The notes under the pieces were generated by a model. It saw nothing but the letters and a program-made list of their open reading frames with translations. It did no database searches and was not told the origin of the DNA. Position numbers and translations under genes: made by a program. From positions 248,001-312,000 of the forward strand of contig NZ_JODC01000003.1 of NCBI RefSeq assembly GCF_000720765.1: 64,000 nt of DNA. Direction: 5' to 3'. Shown here piece after piece: positions 23,991 through 33,278 of the stretch (its first letter is position 1; each line of letters begins with the position of its first letter). This DNA is from Streptomyces sp. NRRL S-646 (GTDB lineage Bacteria; Actinomycetota; Actinomycetes; Streptomycetales; Streptomycetaceae).

Positions 23991-25280
23991 ATGGCAGCGG
24001 GCGCGCCCCGGATCTTCGTCTCGCACCTCGCCGGCGTCGCGGCCTTCGACCCCAACGGCGACCAGGTGGGCCGCGTGCGCGATCTGGTCGTGATGCTGCG
24101 CGTAGGGCGAAAGCCCCCGCGGGTGCTCGGTCTGGTCGTCGAACTGCCCAGCCGGCGCCGCATCTTCCTGCCCATGACCCGGATCACCAGCATCGAGTCC
24201 GGCCAGGTCATCACCACCGGCGTGCTCAACGTCCGCCGCTTCGAGCAACGCCCCACCGAGCGCCTCGTCTTCGGCGAACTCCTCGACCGGCGCGTCACGC
24301 TCGCCGAGACCGGCGAGCAGGTCACCGTCCTCGACGTGTCGGTGCACCACCTCCCGGCCCGCCGGGACTGGGAGGTCGACCGTGTCTTCGTCCGCAAGGG
24401 CAGGAAGGGCGGTGCCTTCCGGCGGGCCAAGGGCGAGACGCTGACGGTGGAGTGGTCCGCCGTCACCGGCTTCTCCCTGGAGGAGCACGGGCAGGGCGCC
24501 GAGAGCCTTCTCGCCACCTTCGAGCAGCTGCGCCCCGCCGACCTGGCGAACGTCCTGCACCACCTCTCCGCCAAGCGGCGCGCCGAGGTCGCCGCCGCCC
24601 TCGACGACGACCGCCTGGCCGACGTACTTGAAGAGCTCCCCGAGGACGACCAGATCGAGATCCTCGGCAAGCTGAAGGAGGAGCGCGCCGCCGACGTCCT
24701 GGAGGCCATGGACCCGGACGACGCGGCCGACCTGCTGGCCGAGCTGCCGGAGGAGGACAAGGAGCGGCTGCTGACGCTGATGCAGCCCGCCGAGGCGGCG
24801 GACGTGCGCCGGCTCATGGCATACGAGGAGAAGACGGCCGGCGGGCTCATGACCACCGAGCCGATCGTGCTGCGGCCCGACGCCACCGTCGCCGACGCCC
24901 TCGCGCGCGTGCGCAACCGCGACCTTTCGCCTGCGCTCGCCGCGCAGGTCTACGTCTGCCGCCCGCCCGACGAGACGCCGACCGGCAAGTACCTCGGCAC
25001 GGTCCACTTCCAGCGGCTGCTGCGGGACCCGCCGTACACGCTGGTCAGCTCGATCATCGACGACGATCTGCAGCCCCTGGACCCCGACGACGCGCTACCC
25101 CTGGTGGCAGGGTTCTTCGCGGCGTACGACATGGTCGCGGCGCCCGTCGTCGACGAGGCCGGGTCGCTGCTCGGCGCGGTGACCGTGGACGACGTACTGG
25201 ACCACATGCTGCCCGAGGACTGGCGTGAGACCGAGTTCCACCTCGAGGACGACGAGGGGGCTGCCCCCCATGTCTCCTGA
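23991..25280 (+). CDS. MgtE N-terminal and CBS-domain protein without membrane part
   Basis: 429 aa from ATG 23991, which follows AAGGAGG. The first about 160 residues are a PRC-barrel-like region (AFDPNGDQVGRVRDLVVML). Then comes an MgtE intracellular domain with repeats DLANVLHHLSAKRRAEVAAAL, DVLEELPEDDQIEIL and DVLEAMDPDDAADLLAELP, followed by a CBS pair (AGGLMTTEPIVLRPDATVADAL ... LLGAVTVDDVLDHML). The MgtE transmembrane channel is missing, so this is a soluble magnesium- or nucleotide-sensing protein rather than a transporter by itself. It overlaps the next gene (DUF1003 membrane protein) by 11 bases; the pair corresponds to Rv1232c-Rv1231c. Confidence 0.88.
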   Translation: MAAGAPRIFVSHLAGVAAFDPNGDQVGRVRDLVVMLRVGRKPPRVLGLVVELPSRRRIFLPMTRITSIESGQVITTGVLNVRRFEQRPTERLVFGELLDRRVTLAETGEQVTVLDVSVHHLPARRDWEVDRVFVRKGRKGGAFRRAKGETLTVEWSAVTGFSLEEHGQGAESLLATFEQLRPADLANVLHHLSAKRRAEVAAALDDDRLADVLEELPEDDQIEILGKLKEERAADVLEAMDPDDAADLLAELPEEDKERLLTLMQPAEAADVRRLMAYEEKTAGGLMTTEPIVLRPDATVADALARVRNRDLSPALAAQVYVCRPPDETPTGKYLGTVHFQRLLRDPPYTLVSSIIDDDLQPLDPDDALPLVAGFFAAYDMVAAPVVDEAGSLLGAVTVDDVLDHMLPEDWRETEFHLEDDEGAAPHVS

Positions 25281-25863
25281 GCGCGAGACCGGCCGCGAGC
25301 GCACCCCGGCGGGTGCGACGGCGACCACGCGCACACGTCCCCGCCTCGACCAGCCGCGGCCGCCGCGCCGCCGGATCCTGCCGGAGTGGGACCCGGAGGC
25401 CTTCGGACGGCTCTCGGAGCGCATCGCGCGCTTCCTGGGCACCGGGCGGTTCATCGTCTGGATGACGGTCGTCATCATCGCGTGGGTGCTGTGGAACGTC
25501 TTCGCACCGCACGACCTGCGCTTCGACAACTACCCGTTCATCTTCCTGACCCTGATGCTGTCGCTCCAGGCCTCGTATGCGGCCCCGCTGATCCTGCTCG
25601 CGCAGAACCGGCAGGACGACCGGGACCGGGTCAACCTCGAACAGGACCGCAAGCAGAACGAGCGCTCCATCGCCGACACCGAGTATCTGACCCGCGAGAT
25701 CGCCGCCCTGCGCATCGGCCTCGGCGAGGTGGCGACCCGCGACTGGATCCGCTCCGAGCTGCAGGACCTGGTCAAGGAGCTGGAGGGACGGCAGGACGGT
25801 CACCACGAACATGCCGTATTCCCGGCAGAACGGTCGCGCGGACGTGACGTAGACGACCGGTGA
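25270..25863 (+). CDS. DUF1003 membrane protein
   Basis: 197 aa. A basic N-terminal arm leads to two membrane helices (FIVWMTVVIIAWVLWNVF and YPFIFLTLMLSLQASYAAPLILL), followed by a charged helix QNRQDDRDRVNLEQDRKQNERS. This is the DUF1003 signature. The ATG at 25270 lies inside the upstream MgtE/CBS-like gene, so the two are probably translated together. The membrane protein could supply the anchor or channel its neighbour lacks. That is inference from gene arrangement only. Confidence 0.9.
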   Translation: MSPERETGRERTPAGATATTRTRPRLDQPRPPRRRILPEWDPEAFGRLSERIARFLGTGRFIVWMTVVIIAWVLWNVFAPHDLRFDNYPFIFLTLMLSLQASYAAPLILLAQNRQDDRDRVNLEQDRKQNERSIADTEYLTREIAALRIGLGEVATRDWIRSELQDLVKELEGRQDGHHEHAVFPAERSRGRDVDDR

Positions 25864-25906
25864 CGGGCTTTCCGGGGCCAGGCTACCGAGCCGTACCATC
25901 GTTCCT

Positions 25907-27040
25907 ATGGCTAGCGAAGACGCGGTGCGCGAGGCACTGGCGACGGTGAACGACCCCGAGATCAACCGGCCCATCACCGAGCTCGGGATGGTGAAGTCGG
26001 TGGAGATCGGCGCTGACGGAGCGGTCGCGGTCACCGTGTACCTGACGGTCTCCGGCTGCCCGATGCGCGAGACGATCACGCAGCGCGTGACCGAGGCGGT
26101 CTCCCGGGTCGACGGCGTCACCCGCGTCGACGTCACCCTCGACGTCATGAGTGACGAGCAGCGCAAGGAGCTGGCGGCCGCCCTGCGCGGCGGCACGGCC
26201 GAGCGCGAGGTCCCCTTCGCCAAGCCGGGCTCGCTGACCCGTGTGTACGCGGTCGCGTCCGGCAAGGGCGGCGTCGGCAAGTCCTCGGTGACGGTGAACC
26301 TGGCGGCGGCGATGGCCGCCGACGGCCTCAAGGTGGGTGTCGTCGATGCCGACATCTACGGTCACTCGGTGCCGCGCATGCTCGGTGTGGACGGGCGTCC
26401 CACCCAGGTCGAAAACATGATCATGCCCCCTTCGGCCAACGGCGTGAAGGTCATCTCCATCGGCATGTTCACGCCGGGCAACGCCCCGGTGGTCTGGCGC
26501 GGCCCGATGCTCCACCGTGCGCTGCAGCAGTTCCTGGCGGACGTGTACTGGGGCGACCTGGACGTCCTGCTCCTCGACCTCCCGCCGGGCACGGGCGACA
26601 TCGCCATCTCGGTCGCCCAGCTGGTCCCGAACGCCGAGATCCTGGTCGTGACGACCCCGCAGCAGGCGGCCGCCGAGGTCGCGGAGCGGGCCGGCTCCAT
26701 CGCCGTGCAGACCCACCAGAAGATCGTCGGCGTGGTCGAGAACATGTCGGGCCTGCCCTGCCCGCACTGCGGCGAGATGGTCGACGTCTTCGGCACGGGC
26801 GGCGGCCAGACGGTCGCCGACGGTCTCACCCGCACGACCGGCGCGACCGTCCCGGTCCTCGGCGCCATCCCGATCGACGTCCGCCTCCGCGAGGGCGGCG
26901 ACGAGGGCAAGCCGGTGGTCCTGACCGACCCCGACTCCCCGGCGGGCGCGGCCCTGCGCGGCATCGCGGGCAAGCTGGGCGGCCGCCAGCGCGGCCTTTC
27001 GGGGCTGTCGCTGGGGATCACGCCGAAGAACAAGTTCTAG
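25907..27040 (+). CDS. mrp: Mrp/ApbC iron-sulfur cluster carrier ATPase
   Basis: 377-aa cytoplasmic P-loop NTPase. An N-terminal MIP18/DUF59 domain (about 1-90: VREALATVNDPEINRPITELGMV, TVSGCPMRETI) is followed by the deviant Walker A GKGGVGKSS, switch DADIYGHS, LDLPPGTGD and the metal-binding CxxC in PCPHCGEM. Family members hold and transfer Fe-S clusters to apoproteins. ATG 25907 starts MASEDAVREAL. A perfect 19-bp terminator follows directly. The M. tuberculosis homologue is Rv1229c, in the same neighbourhood. Confidence 0.94.
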   Translation: MASEDAVREALATVNDPEINRPITELGMVKSVEIGADGAVAVTVYLTVSGCPMRETITQRVTEAVSRVDGVTRVDVTLDVMSDEQRKELAAALRGGTAEREVPFAKPGSLTRVYAVASGKGGVGKSSVTVNLAAAMAADGLKVGVVDADIYGHSVPRMLGVDGRPTQVENMIMPPSANGVKVISIGMFTPGNAPVVWRGPMLHRALQQFLADVYWGDLDVLLLDLPPGTGDIAISVAQLVPNAEILVVTTPQQAAAEVAERAGSIAVQTHQKIVGVVENMSGLPCPHCGEMVDVFGTGGGQTVADGLTRTTGATVPVLGAIPIDVRLREGGDEGKPVVLTDPDSPAGAALRGIAGKLGGRQRGLSGLSLGITPKNKF

Positions 27041-27049
27041 GGTTTCCAC

Positions 27050-27091
27050 GGCAGAGGGGGCGCTGTCCAGGCGGACAGCGCCCCCTCTGCC
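27050..27091. terminator. Bidirectional hairpin terminator after mrp
   Basis: A perfect 19-bp stem (27050-27068 with 27073-27091) with a four-base loop, lying between convergent mrp and the 223-aa hypothetical gene. Confidence 0.88.
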
Positions 27092-27101
27092 GTATCCGTG
27101 G

Positions 27102-27773
27102 CTAGGCGTATGTGCCGATGTCCTTGATCATGGCGAAGCCCAGGCCGTATGCGCTCATGCCTCTCCCGTATGCCCCCACGTGCACCCCTTGCTGCGTGGA
27201 ACCCGCGAGGACCCAGCCGAACTCGGACTCGCGGTAGTGGAACGGCGTCGGGACACCGTCCACGGGCAGGGACAGCGTCGACCAGTCCGGACCATCCAGG
27301 TCGTCCGCGAGGGCCCAGGCCGTCTCGGTCTGCTGCTCCAGCCAGTCGTCACGCAGGGAGTGGTCCATCTGCCCCGGCCAGGTGAAGGACAGCAGCCCCA
27401 CACCCGCGAGCCAGGCCGCCGAGGACACCGAGGTGGCCTCCAGGAGCCCCGTGCCGTCCGCGCTGCGCCGCACGGGGTTGGCCGCGACCGTGACCACGAC
27501 CGCGAACTTCTCCTTGGGCTCGCCGGCCGTCCCGACCGCGTACTCGTTCTTCACGGAGGGCTCGTCGCCGTGTCCGATCGAACCGTGTTCGACAGCTTCG
27601 TCGGCCGCCGTCCCGACCTGCATCAGCCAGCGCGGGCCCGTGAAGGCCTCGTCGAGGCCGTACCACGGGAAGGGCGCCAGCAGGTAGCCGTCGACCGTGC
27701 GCCGGGCGGAGGGCAGCTGTTCTTCGCCCTCCGCGGCCGGCGCCTGCGCGACTGCCTGACTCGTCGTCTCCAT
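27102..27773 (-). CDS. Conserved hypothetical protein, 223 aa
   Basis: Begins METTSQAVAQAPAAEGEEQL and continues RRTVDGYLLAPFPWYGLDEAF, GPRWLMQVG and FAVVVTVAANPVRR. It is soluble, with many aromatic residues, and ends YGLGFAMIKDIGTYA. I recognise it only as a conserved Streptomyces protein; no motif suggests a reaction. It is convergent with mrp and followed upstream by a 247-base gap before tatB. Confidence 0.72.
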   Translation of the reverse strand: METTSQAVAQAPAAEGEEQLPSARRTVDGYLLAPFPWYGLDEAFTGPRWLMQVGTAADEAVEHGSIGHGDEPSVKNEYAVGTAGEPKEKFAVVVTVAANPVRRSADGTGLLEATSVSSAAWLAGVGLLSFTWPGQMDHSLRDDWLEQQTETAWALADDLDGPDWSTLSLPVDGVPTPFHYRESEFGWVLAGSTQQGVHVGAYGRGMSAYGLGFAMIKDIGTYA

Positions 27774-28020
27774 GTGCCCGGACGCCTCCTCGCTCTCGTC
27801 GGACCGGAGCGGCCCGCCCCCCTTCGGGCGGCGTTACTCCTCGAAGTACGGTCCGCACAACAACTCGGCAGCATAGCCACCCCACTCAGGACAGCACGGA
27901 AACCGTCCGGCGCGTGGGTCGCACCGAGGGCGGGTTCAGGCCGTGCGGAGGCGCCGCGGACTATGAAACGCGTCACGTACGGCGCAGGGGATCAGCCGGG
28001 GCGTACGGCTGAGCAGGATC

Positions 28021-28476
28021 TCAGGTGGCGTCCGCGTCGAACGGCGGCCGGTCGTCATCCTCGGGCTTCTTCGTCATGTCGACACGGCCGCCGGTGGAAC
28101 CGGAGGACGAAGAGGCCGACGAGGACGAGGAGGCAGAGGGGGAGGACGGCGCGTCGGTGCTGTGGACGGCGTCCGTGACCTCGGCCATCTCCTTCTTCAG
28201 GTCGAAGCCGTTGCGGATCTCCTTGAGCCCCAGGTCGTCGTTGTCCAGTTGCTTGCGGATGAACGTCTTGGGGTTGAGGTCCTCGAACTCGAAGTCCTTG
28301 AACTCCGGGCCCAGCTCGCTGCGGATGTCCTGCTTGGCGCTCTCCGAGAACTCACGGATCTTGCGGATCGTCCGTGTGACGTCCTGGATGAACTTCGGGA
28401 GCTTGTCCGGACCGAAGACGAGCACAGCAAGGACAACGAGCGTCACCAGCTCGAGCGGTCCTATGTCATTGAACAC
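28021..28476 (-). CDS. tatB: Sec-independent translocase subunit TatB
   Basis: 151 aa. An N-terminal membrane helix FNDIGPLELVTLVVLAVLVFGPDKLP with the FGPDKLP hinge, then an amphipathic helix (FIQDVTRTIRKIREFSESAKQDI), is the Tat A/B layout. The length and DL-EL-GPEF segment favour TatB. The C-terminus is a Ser-rich and charged tail. GTG 28476 is preceded by AAGGAGCTTCAG. It lies 204 bases downstream of htrA, the same order as sigE-rseA-htrA-tatB in mycobacteria. Confidence 0.93.
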   Translation of the reverse strand: MFNDIGPLELVTLVVLAVLVFGPDKLPKFIQDVTRTIRKIREFSESAKQDIRSELGPEFKDFEFEDLNPKTFIRKQLDNDDLGLKEIRNGFDLKKEMAEVTDAVHSTDAPSSPSASSSSSASSSSGSTGGRVDMTKKPEDDDRPPFDADAT

Positions 28477-28680
28477 CTGAAGCTCCTTGCGATGTCCTCG
28501 GTCCTCGGCCCTCGGTGGTCTGTGCGGGTCTTCCGTGGTCCGGGCCGGATCCACGGTACCCGGCGATCCCGTACGACCGGTACTGTCCCGAGGTTTCCGA
28601 GTGCGTCTTCCTGCGCGGTTTTGGGGGATGTTTGCCTTGTGGGGCTGTGCTTGGGGTCGTACCTGTGAGGTTTGTGTCAA

Positions 28681-31158
28681 TCAGTCGCCGCCGGCGGAAC
28701 CTAGCACCAGCGAGATCTGCTTCTCCTTGCTGTCGCGCCGCACGGTCAGCTCCAGGCGGTCGCCCGGGCGGTGGGCGCGCGTCTTGACGATCAGCTCCTC
28801 GCCGGAGTGCACACGCTGGCCGTCCACCCCGGTGATGATGTCGCCCGCCTTGATGCCGGCCTTGTCGCCCGGTCCGCCCGCGTTGACGGCGGGACCGCCG
28901 CCGGAAGCCTTGGTACCGACGCGCGCGCCGTCGCCCGTGTAGTCCATGTCGAGGGTGACGCCGATGACGGGGTGGGTGGCCTTGCCCGTGTTGATGAGTT
29001 CCTCGGCGACCCGTTTGGCCTGGTTGACGGGGATGGCGAAGCCGAGCCCGATGGAACCGGCCTGACCGCTCTCGTCGGAGCTGCTGTCGGCGGACCGGAT
29101 GGCGGAGTTGATGCCGATGACGCGGGCCTTCGAGTCGAGGAGGGGCCCGCCGGAGTTGCCGGGGTTGATCGGCGCATCGGTCTGCAGCGCGTCGACGTAC
29201 GAGACGTCGCTCCCGTCGGAGCTGTCGCCGCCGGCGGTGATGGGGCGTTCCTTGGCGCTGATGATGCCGGCGGTGACGGTGCCCTCCAGGTCGAAGGGCG
29301 CGCCGATGGCGACGACGGGGTCGCCGACCTGGACGTTGTCGGAATTACCGAGGGGCATGGGCTTCAGCCCGCGCACATTGCCGACCTTGACGACGGCGAG
29401 GTCGTAGCCGCTGTCCCGCCCCACCACGGTGGCCTTGGCGGTGTCCCCGCTGTTGAAGGTCACGGATATCTCGCCTGTACCGCCTGTCGACCCGGCGGCC
29501 GGTTCGACGACGTGGTTGTTGGTGAGGATGTGACCCTGGTCGTCGAGCACGAACCCGGTCCCGGTGCCGGACTCGTCGGCGCCGGTCACATGCAGGGTCA
29601 CCACGCTGGGCAGGGCCCGGGCGGCAATCCCGGCCACACTGTCCGGAGCCCGCCCGGCGGGCTCCTTCCCGGCCTGCGGCAGCTCTACGGCCCCCACACC
29701 GCCGTTGCGCTCGAGATAGGCCCCGATGCCCCCACCGACCCCACCGGACACAAGCGCCAGCACCACAGCACCCCCGACAAGCCCCCTCCTCACCCGCCGC
29801 CGCCGCTTGTCCTCACCCTCGACGAGAGCCCCGGTCTGCTGGAGGGGGGCGGCAGCCCAGGGGTCGTAGTTCTGCCAGGGGGTGGAGAGGGGGAGTGCGG
29901 GGGCGGCGGGGGCCGGTAGGCCGGGGGGCTGCGTCGCGCTGGGCGCGCTGTGGAACTCGCCAGCGGCAGGGGACGGAACCGGCGCCGAGATGCCGGGAGG
30001 CTGAGCGGGTGCGCTGTGGGACTCCGGGGCCGAGATGCCGGGAGGCTGCGTGGGGGCGGGTGCGCTGTGGGGCGCTGCGGCCGCCACGGGGGTGGGGGCA
30101 CCGGCGACGGGAGTGCCGGGGGCCGACGGCGGCAGCGGGGTCGGCGTGGCGTGGGGCGTGGAGGCCGCCGCCGTGGGAACAGGGGCACCGGGGGCCAGCA
30201 CCGGGGCGGGTGCGGCGTGGGGCGGTGTCGGAGTCGGTATCGCCGTGCCCTGGGCGGGTCTGGCCGCCGGGTGCTGTACCGGCGGGGCAGGGGCCCAGGG
30301 GCCGGGCTCGCCGTAGGGCGGGGTGCTGTAGGGATCAGGGTCGTGCAGCGGCTGGGGACGCTCGGCGGCGGGCGGCGCAGAGCCGGTAACCGCAACCGAG
30401 TCCTTGTCGGCAAAGGGTGCCGCCTCAGCGGGCGGGTCCAACTCGAAGTCGCCCTCGGCGCGCGGCTCGTCCGAGCCCGCCCCCTCGGAGGCGCTCTGCA
30501 AGCCGCCCTCGGCCTCGGACCCGGCCATATCCTGCGGAGCCCTCAACTCGAAGTCACCCTCGGGGAGGCCACCGCCACCGACCACCGCGGGACGCCCCGG
30601 CTCGACCTCCCCACCCACGGAAACCGCGCTCTCGCCCTCGGCGACAGCCCTGCGCTTCCCCGAAAGACCTTCCGGTCGGCCCAGCTCGAAGTCACCCTCG
30701 GGGACTGCCGAGCGGTCGCCGCCAGCACGCTTCGGCCGAGCTGGCTCAGCGGCGGCCTCGGAGGCGGTTGTCCCGCTGCGTGTCCCGGCCGGGGGGCCCA
30801 ACTCGAAGTCGCCGTCGTCGGCACCGTCCTGTGGCAGGGCCGCACCGCCGTCCACCGGTGCCGTCCCGGACGCAGGACGCGGCGGCGCATCCACAGCCTC
30901 GGTCGGACCGGCCGCGGCATCGGCGGACGCATCCACGGGCATCGGCGAACCGGCAGCGGCACCCGCCGCATCCGTGACCGCCGTTGAACCCGTCGAACCA
31001 AGTGCCGCCTCCGCCGCCCCCGGCGCCCCGGCAGCCTCGGCGGCGATCGGCCCGCTCATCGTGCCCGATGCGGGCGCCGTGCCCGTCGGAGGCGCCGCAG
31101 GGGTCTGCGGGCGTGGGCGGTTCCACCACTTCGGCTTCGTGGGCTTCCCCTCGTTCAT
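28681..31158 (-). CDS. HtrA/DegP-type serine protease with long cytoplasmic arm
   Basis: 825-aa membrane-anchored envelope protease. Residues 1-450 are a low-complexity cytoplasmic arm, first acidic/Ala-rich, then Pro-rich. It contains four copies of GDFEL (116, 155, 201, 236) followed by a Pro two to four residues later. One membrane helix (about 459-481) is followed by a trypsin-like domain with the catalytic triad His549 (NNHVVEP), Asp586 (GYDLAVVKV) and Ser669 (PINPGNSGGPLL), and a PDZ domain (about 735-820, GIKAGDIITGVDGQRVHSGEEL). ATG 31158 follows GGGGAG. It is third in the sigma / anti-sigma / htrA / tatB string, so it is probably under envelope-stress control. Confidence 0.92.
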   Translation of the reverse strand: MNEGKPTKPKWWNRPRPQTPAAPPTGTAPASGTMSGPIAAEAAGAPGAAEAALGSTGSTAVTDAAGAAAGSPMPVDASADAAAGPTEAVDAPPRPASGTAPVDGGAALPQDGADDGDFELGPPAGTRSGTTASEAAAEPARPKRAGGDRSAVPEGDFELGRPEGLSGKRRAVAEGESAVSVGGEVEPGRPAVVGGGGLPEGDFELRAPQDMAGSEAEGGLQSASEGAGSDEPRAEGDFELDPPAEAAPFADKDSVAVTGSAPPAAERPQPLHDPDPYSTPPYGEPGPWAPAPPVQHPAARPAQGTAIPTPTPPHAAPAPVLAPGAPVPTAAASTPHATPTPLPPSAPGTPVAGAPTPVAAAAPHSAPAPTQPPGISAPESHSAPAQPPGISAPVPSPAAGEFHSAPSATQPPGLPAPAAPALPLSTPWQNYDPWAAAPLQQTGALVEGEDKRRRRVRRGLVGGAVVLALVSGGVGGGIGAYLERNGGVGAVELPQAGKEPAGRAPDSVAGIAARALPSVVTLHVTGADESGTGTGFVLDDQGHILTNNHVVEPAAGSTGGTGEISVTFNSGDTAKATVVGRDSGYDLAVVKVGNVRGLKPMPLGNSDNVQVGDPVVAIGAPFDLEGTVTAGIISAKERPITAGGDSSDGSDVSYVDALQTDAPINPGNSGGPLLDSKARVIGINSAIRSADSSSDESGQAGSIGLGFAIPVNQAKRVAEELINTGKATHPVIGVTLDMDYTGDGARVGTKASGGGPAVNAGGPGDKAGIKAGDIITGVDGQRVHSGEELIVKTRAHRPGDRLELTVRRDSKEKQISLVLGSAGGD
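30439..30813 (-). repeat. Four GDFEL motifs in the HtrA arm
   Basis: The five-residue core GDFEL recurs at residues 116-120, 155-159, 201-205 and 236-240, each followed by a Pro (GPP, GRP, RAP, DPP) and preceded by an acidic residue. Spacing is 35-46 residues. The sequence between copies is not conserved, which suggests selection on the short motif. Confidence 0.8.
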
Positions 31159-31295
31159 GCTCTCCCCACAGCTGGCCACGACGCAGCACGCCTCGTCGGC
31201 GGTGGCCTCAGTTGTCGACTCCGCGCGCGGCCGTCTGCCGTGGACGCGGTCCACCTGGATTCAACCAGGTTCGCGGACCGTCGCGCAGGGGCCGG

Positions 31296-32276
31296 TCAGC
31301 GGGAGGCGTGGGGGGAGGAGGGAGCGGAAGGCGAGTCGGGGAGCGGTGCGGCCAGGAGGCCGGGGGACGAGGCCTCGGGGGCCGTGGACCACGAGGTCAG
31401 GGTGAGCAGCGGGGTCGTGGTGAGCGGACGTATCAGTGGGGACATCACCGCGGCACCCGCCACCACGGGGGTGGCCAGCGTGTGCATGGTCTGCGCCGCG
31501 CCGGCCGGGCTCGGCACCCCCGACAGCAGCGGTGCGGACACCTCGGTCGGGGCCACCGGGGCGTCACCGAGCGACTGCCGGCCCTGCGCGAGCAGCGGGC
31601 CGACGCCACGGCGCCGCTGGGTCTCGGGGGCCGTCGCGGCGCCCGTCCCCTGCGTACGCATCGGGGTCACATTGCTGCCCGCCCCGGAGCCGCCGCGCGC
31701 GTCCGTGGTGTCGACGGGGGTGCCCGTCGTGACGCCGCCCAGCGCGACCGCGGCGAGCGACACCGCACCGGCGGCGACGAACGCGAACCGCATCCCGCGC
31801 GAGGCCGACCGTTCGGCCTCGTGCCGGCTGACGTCGTGTATGCGGAAGCCGCGGTCCGCGGACGGCGGGAGCATCGGGGCGTGCGAGGAAGAGGAGGGGA
31901 CGTAGCCGAACTCGAAGCGCTCACCCCGCTTCAGGCCGAAGACCCCGGTGAGGCCCGGTCTTCCGGGGGCTCCTCCGAGGAGTCCTCCCCCGCCGAACGG
32001 CGAGCCACCGCCGTCCGGATCATCTCCCCCCGGAAGGCCCTGCAGACGGGCCAGGAAGCTCTCGGAGGGCGGCGGCGGAGCCGCCTCCGCAAACACGTTC
32101 TTCAGCTGTCGCTGCGCATCGGCCTCCGCCTTGCACCTGGCGCAGGTGGCCAGATGGGCGAGGACACGCTCGCGCGAGTCATGACCGAGCTCTCCGTCCA
32201 CCAGGGCGGAGAGTCGGTCTCCCAGATGCTGCTCGGCCAGACGCCTCTCGGCGGGGCTGGGTCGTGTTCCACTCAC
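31296..32276 (-). CDS. Zinc-finger anti-sigma factor (RseA-like, membrane-anchored)
   Basis: 326 aa. The N-terminal zinc anti-sigma domain has [21 protein letters not shown] and HLATCARC, giving the HxxxCxxC zinc motif (His41, Cys45, Cys48). It should bind and silence the ECF factor encoded immediately upstream. A single membrane helix ([19 protein letters not shown], about 165-183) follows, then an Ala/Pro/Thr-rich outer segment of about 140 residues. GTG 32276 overlaps the sigma-factor stop (GTGA), indicating coupled synthesis. Mycobacterial RseA (Rv1222) has the same place but lacks such a long outer part as far as I recall. Confidence 0.88.
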   Translation of the reverse strand: MSGTRPSPAERRLAEQHLGDRLSALVDGELGHDSRERVLAHLATCARCKAEADAQRQLKNVFAEAAPPPPSESFLARLQGLPGGDDPDGGGSPFGGGGLLGGAPGRPGLTGVFGLKRGERFEFGYVPSSSSHAPMLPPSADRGFRIHDVSRHEAERSASRGMRFAFVAAGAVSLAAVALGGVTTGTPVDTTDARGGSGAGSNVTPMRTQGTGAATAPETQRRRGVGPLLAQGRQSLGDAPVAPTEVSAPLLSGVPSPAGAAQTMHTLATPVVAGAAVMSPLIRPLTTTPLLTLTSWSTAPEASSPGLLAAPLPDSPSAPSSPHASR

Positions 32277-33049
32277 GCGGTCGCGCCCCCTCCCCCCAGT
32301 GCGGGTACGCGAGGCACGAAGGAGCGCCGCTCGGAGGCACGGGCCTCCGGCGAACGGTGCGCGAGAGCCTTGCGCAGCTGCGAGCGGCCGCGGTGGATCC
32401 GGGAGCGGACCGTGCCGAGCTTGACGCCGAGGGTTGCGGCGATCTCCTCGTACGACAGGCCTTCGATGTCGCACAGGACGACCGCGGCACGGAACTCGGG
32501 CGCGAGGGTGTCGAGGGCCTGCTGGACATCCGCGTCGAAGTGCGCGTCGTTGAAGACCTGCTGGGGCGACGGCTCGCGGCTCGGCAGCCGCTCGGCCGCG
32601 TCGTCGCCCAGGGCGTCGAAGCGGATGCGCTGCTTGCGGCGGACCATGTCCAGGAAGAGGTTGGTGGTGATCCGGTGCAGCCAGCCCTCGAAGGTGCCCG
32701 GCGTGTAGGTCGACAGGGACCGGAAGACGCGGACGAAGACCTCCTGGGTGAGGTCCTCGGCGTCGTGCTGGTTGCCGGTCAGGCGGTAGGCAAGGCGGTA
32801 GACGCGGCCACTGTGGGTGCTGACGATCTCCTCCCAGGTGGGCGGAGTCCACGCCTGCCCGTCCGCGTCGGTGGAGAAAGTCGCGGTCTGGGCGTGGTCA
32901 GCGGCGTGGCTGGGGTCAGCAGCGGTGTCGTTCACGGATTTCGGCCTGCCTGCCGATCCGAGAAAGCGCCGCAGCACTCCTCCCCGATCCACAGGCGCAG
33001 CCGCACCTCCCCTGTCGGCTCTGGTGGTGTCCAGTGGAGCCCCTACCAT
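32273..33049 (-). CDS. ECF RNA polymerase sigma factor (mycobacterial SigE-like)
   Basis: 258-aa alternative sigma factor. Region 2 reads [31 protein letters not shown] and [19 protein letters not shown]. Region 4 has [28 protein letters not shown] and the recognition helix [17 protein letters not shown] chose ATG 33049 because GAGG precedes it and the protein then has a usual N-terminus; an ORF start at 33166 has no ribosome site. Neighbours on both sides match M. tuberculosis sigE (divergent methyltransferase Rv1220c, then rseA, htrA, tatB). The Streptomyces gene normally called sigE is a different one, so no symbol is given. Likely role: cell-envelope stress response. Confidence 0.92.
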   Translation of the reverse strand: MVGAPLDTTRADRGGAAAPVDRGGVLRRFLGSAGRPKSVNDTAADPSHAADHAQTATFSTDADGQAWTPPTWEEIVSTHSGRVYRLAYRLTGNQHDAEDLTQEVFVRVFRSLSTYTPGTFEGWLHRITTNLFLDMVRRKQRIRFDALGDDAAERLPSREPSPQQVFNDAHFDADVQQALDTLAPEFRAAVVLCDIEGLSYEEIAATLGVKLGTVRSRIHRGRSQLRKALAHRSPEARASERRSFVPRVPALGGGGATA

Positions 33050-33278
33050 AGCCACCTCGCCCGTTAGCTCCGGATAAGCGGTTTTACGAGAATTTGATCT
33101 GGGCTGATACCGCTCGGACCCCTGCTTCCGCAGTTGCTCGGGCCACTGCCCCTCATCGTGATCCAACTGTGTCCCCCCGTGCCGTCTCCTACCCCTCTAA
33201 ACGCCCGGTCCCATCTGCGGGTTCCCGGCCCCAACGGATACAGTCACGCCCAGGCAACCACGGGGACAGGAGAGGGTC

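Noticed and set aside
28640..28690. TTGACA overlapping the htrA stop as a tatB promoter
   Set aside because: No acceptable -10 hexamer at 16-18 bases.
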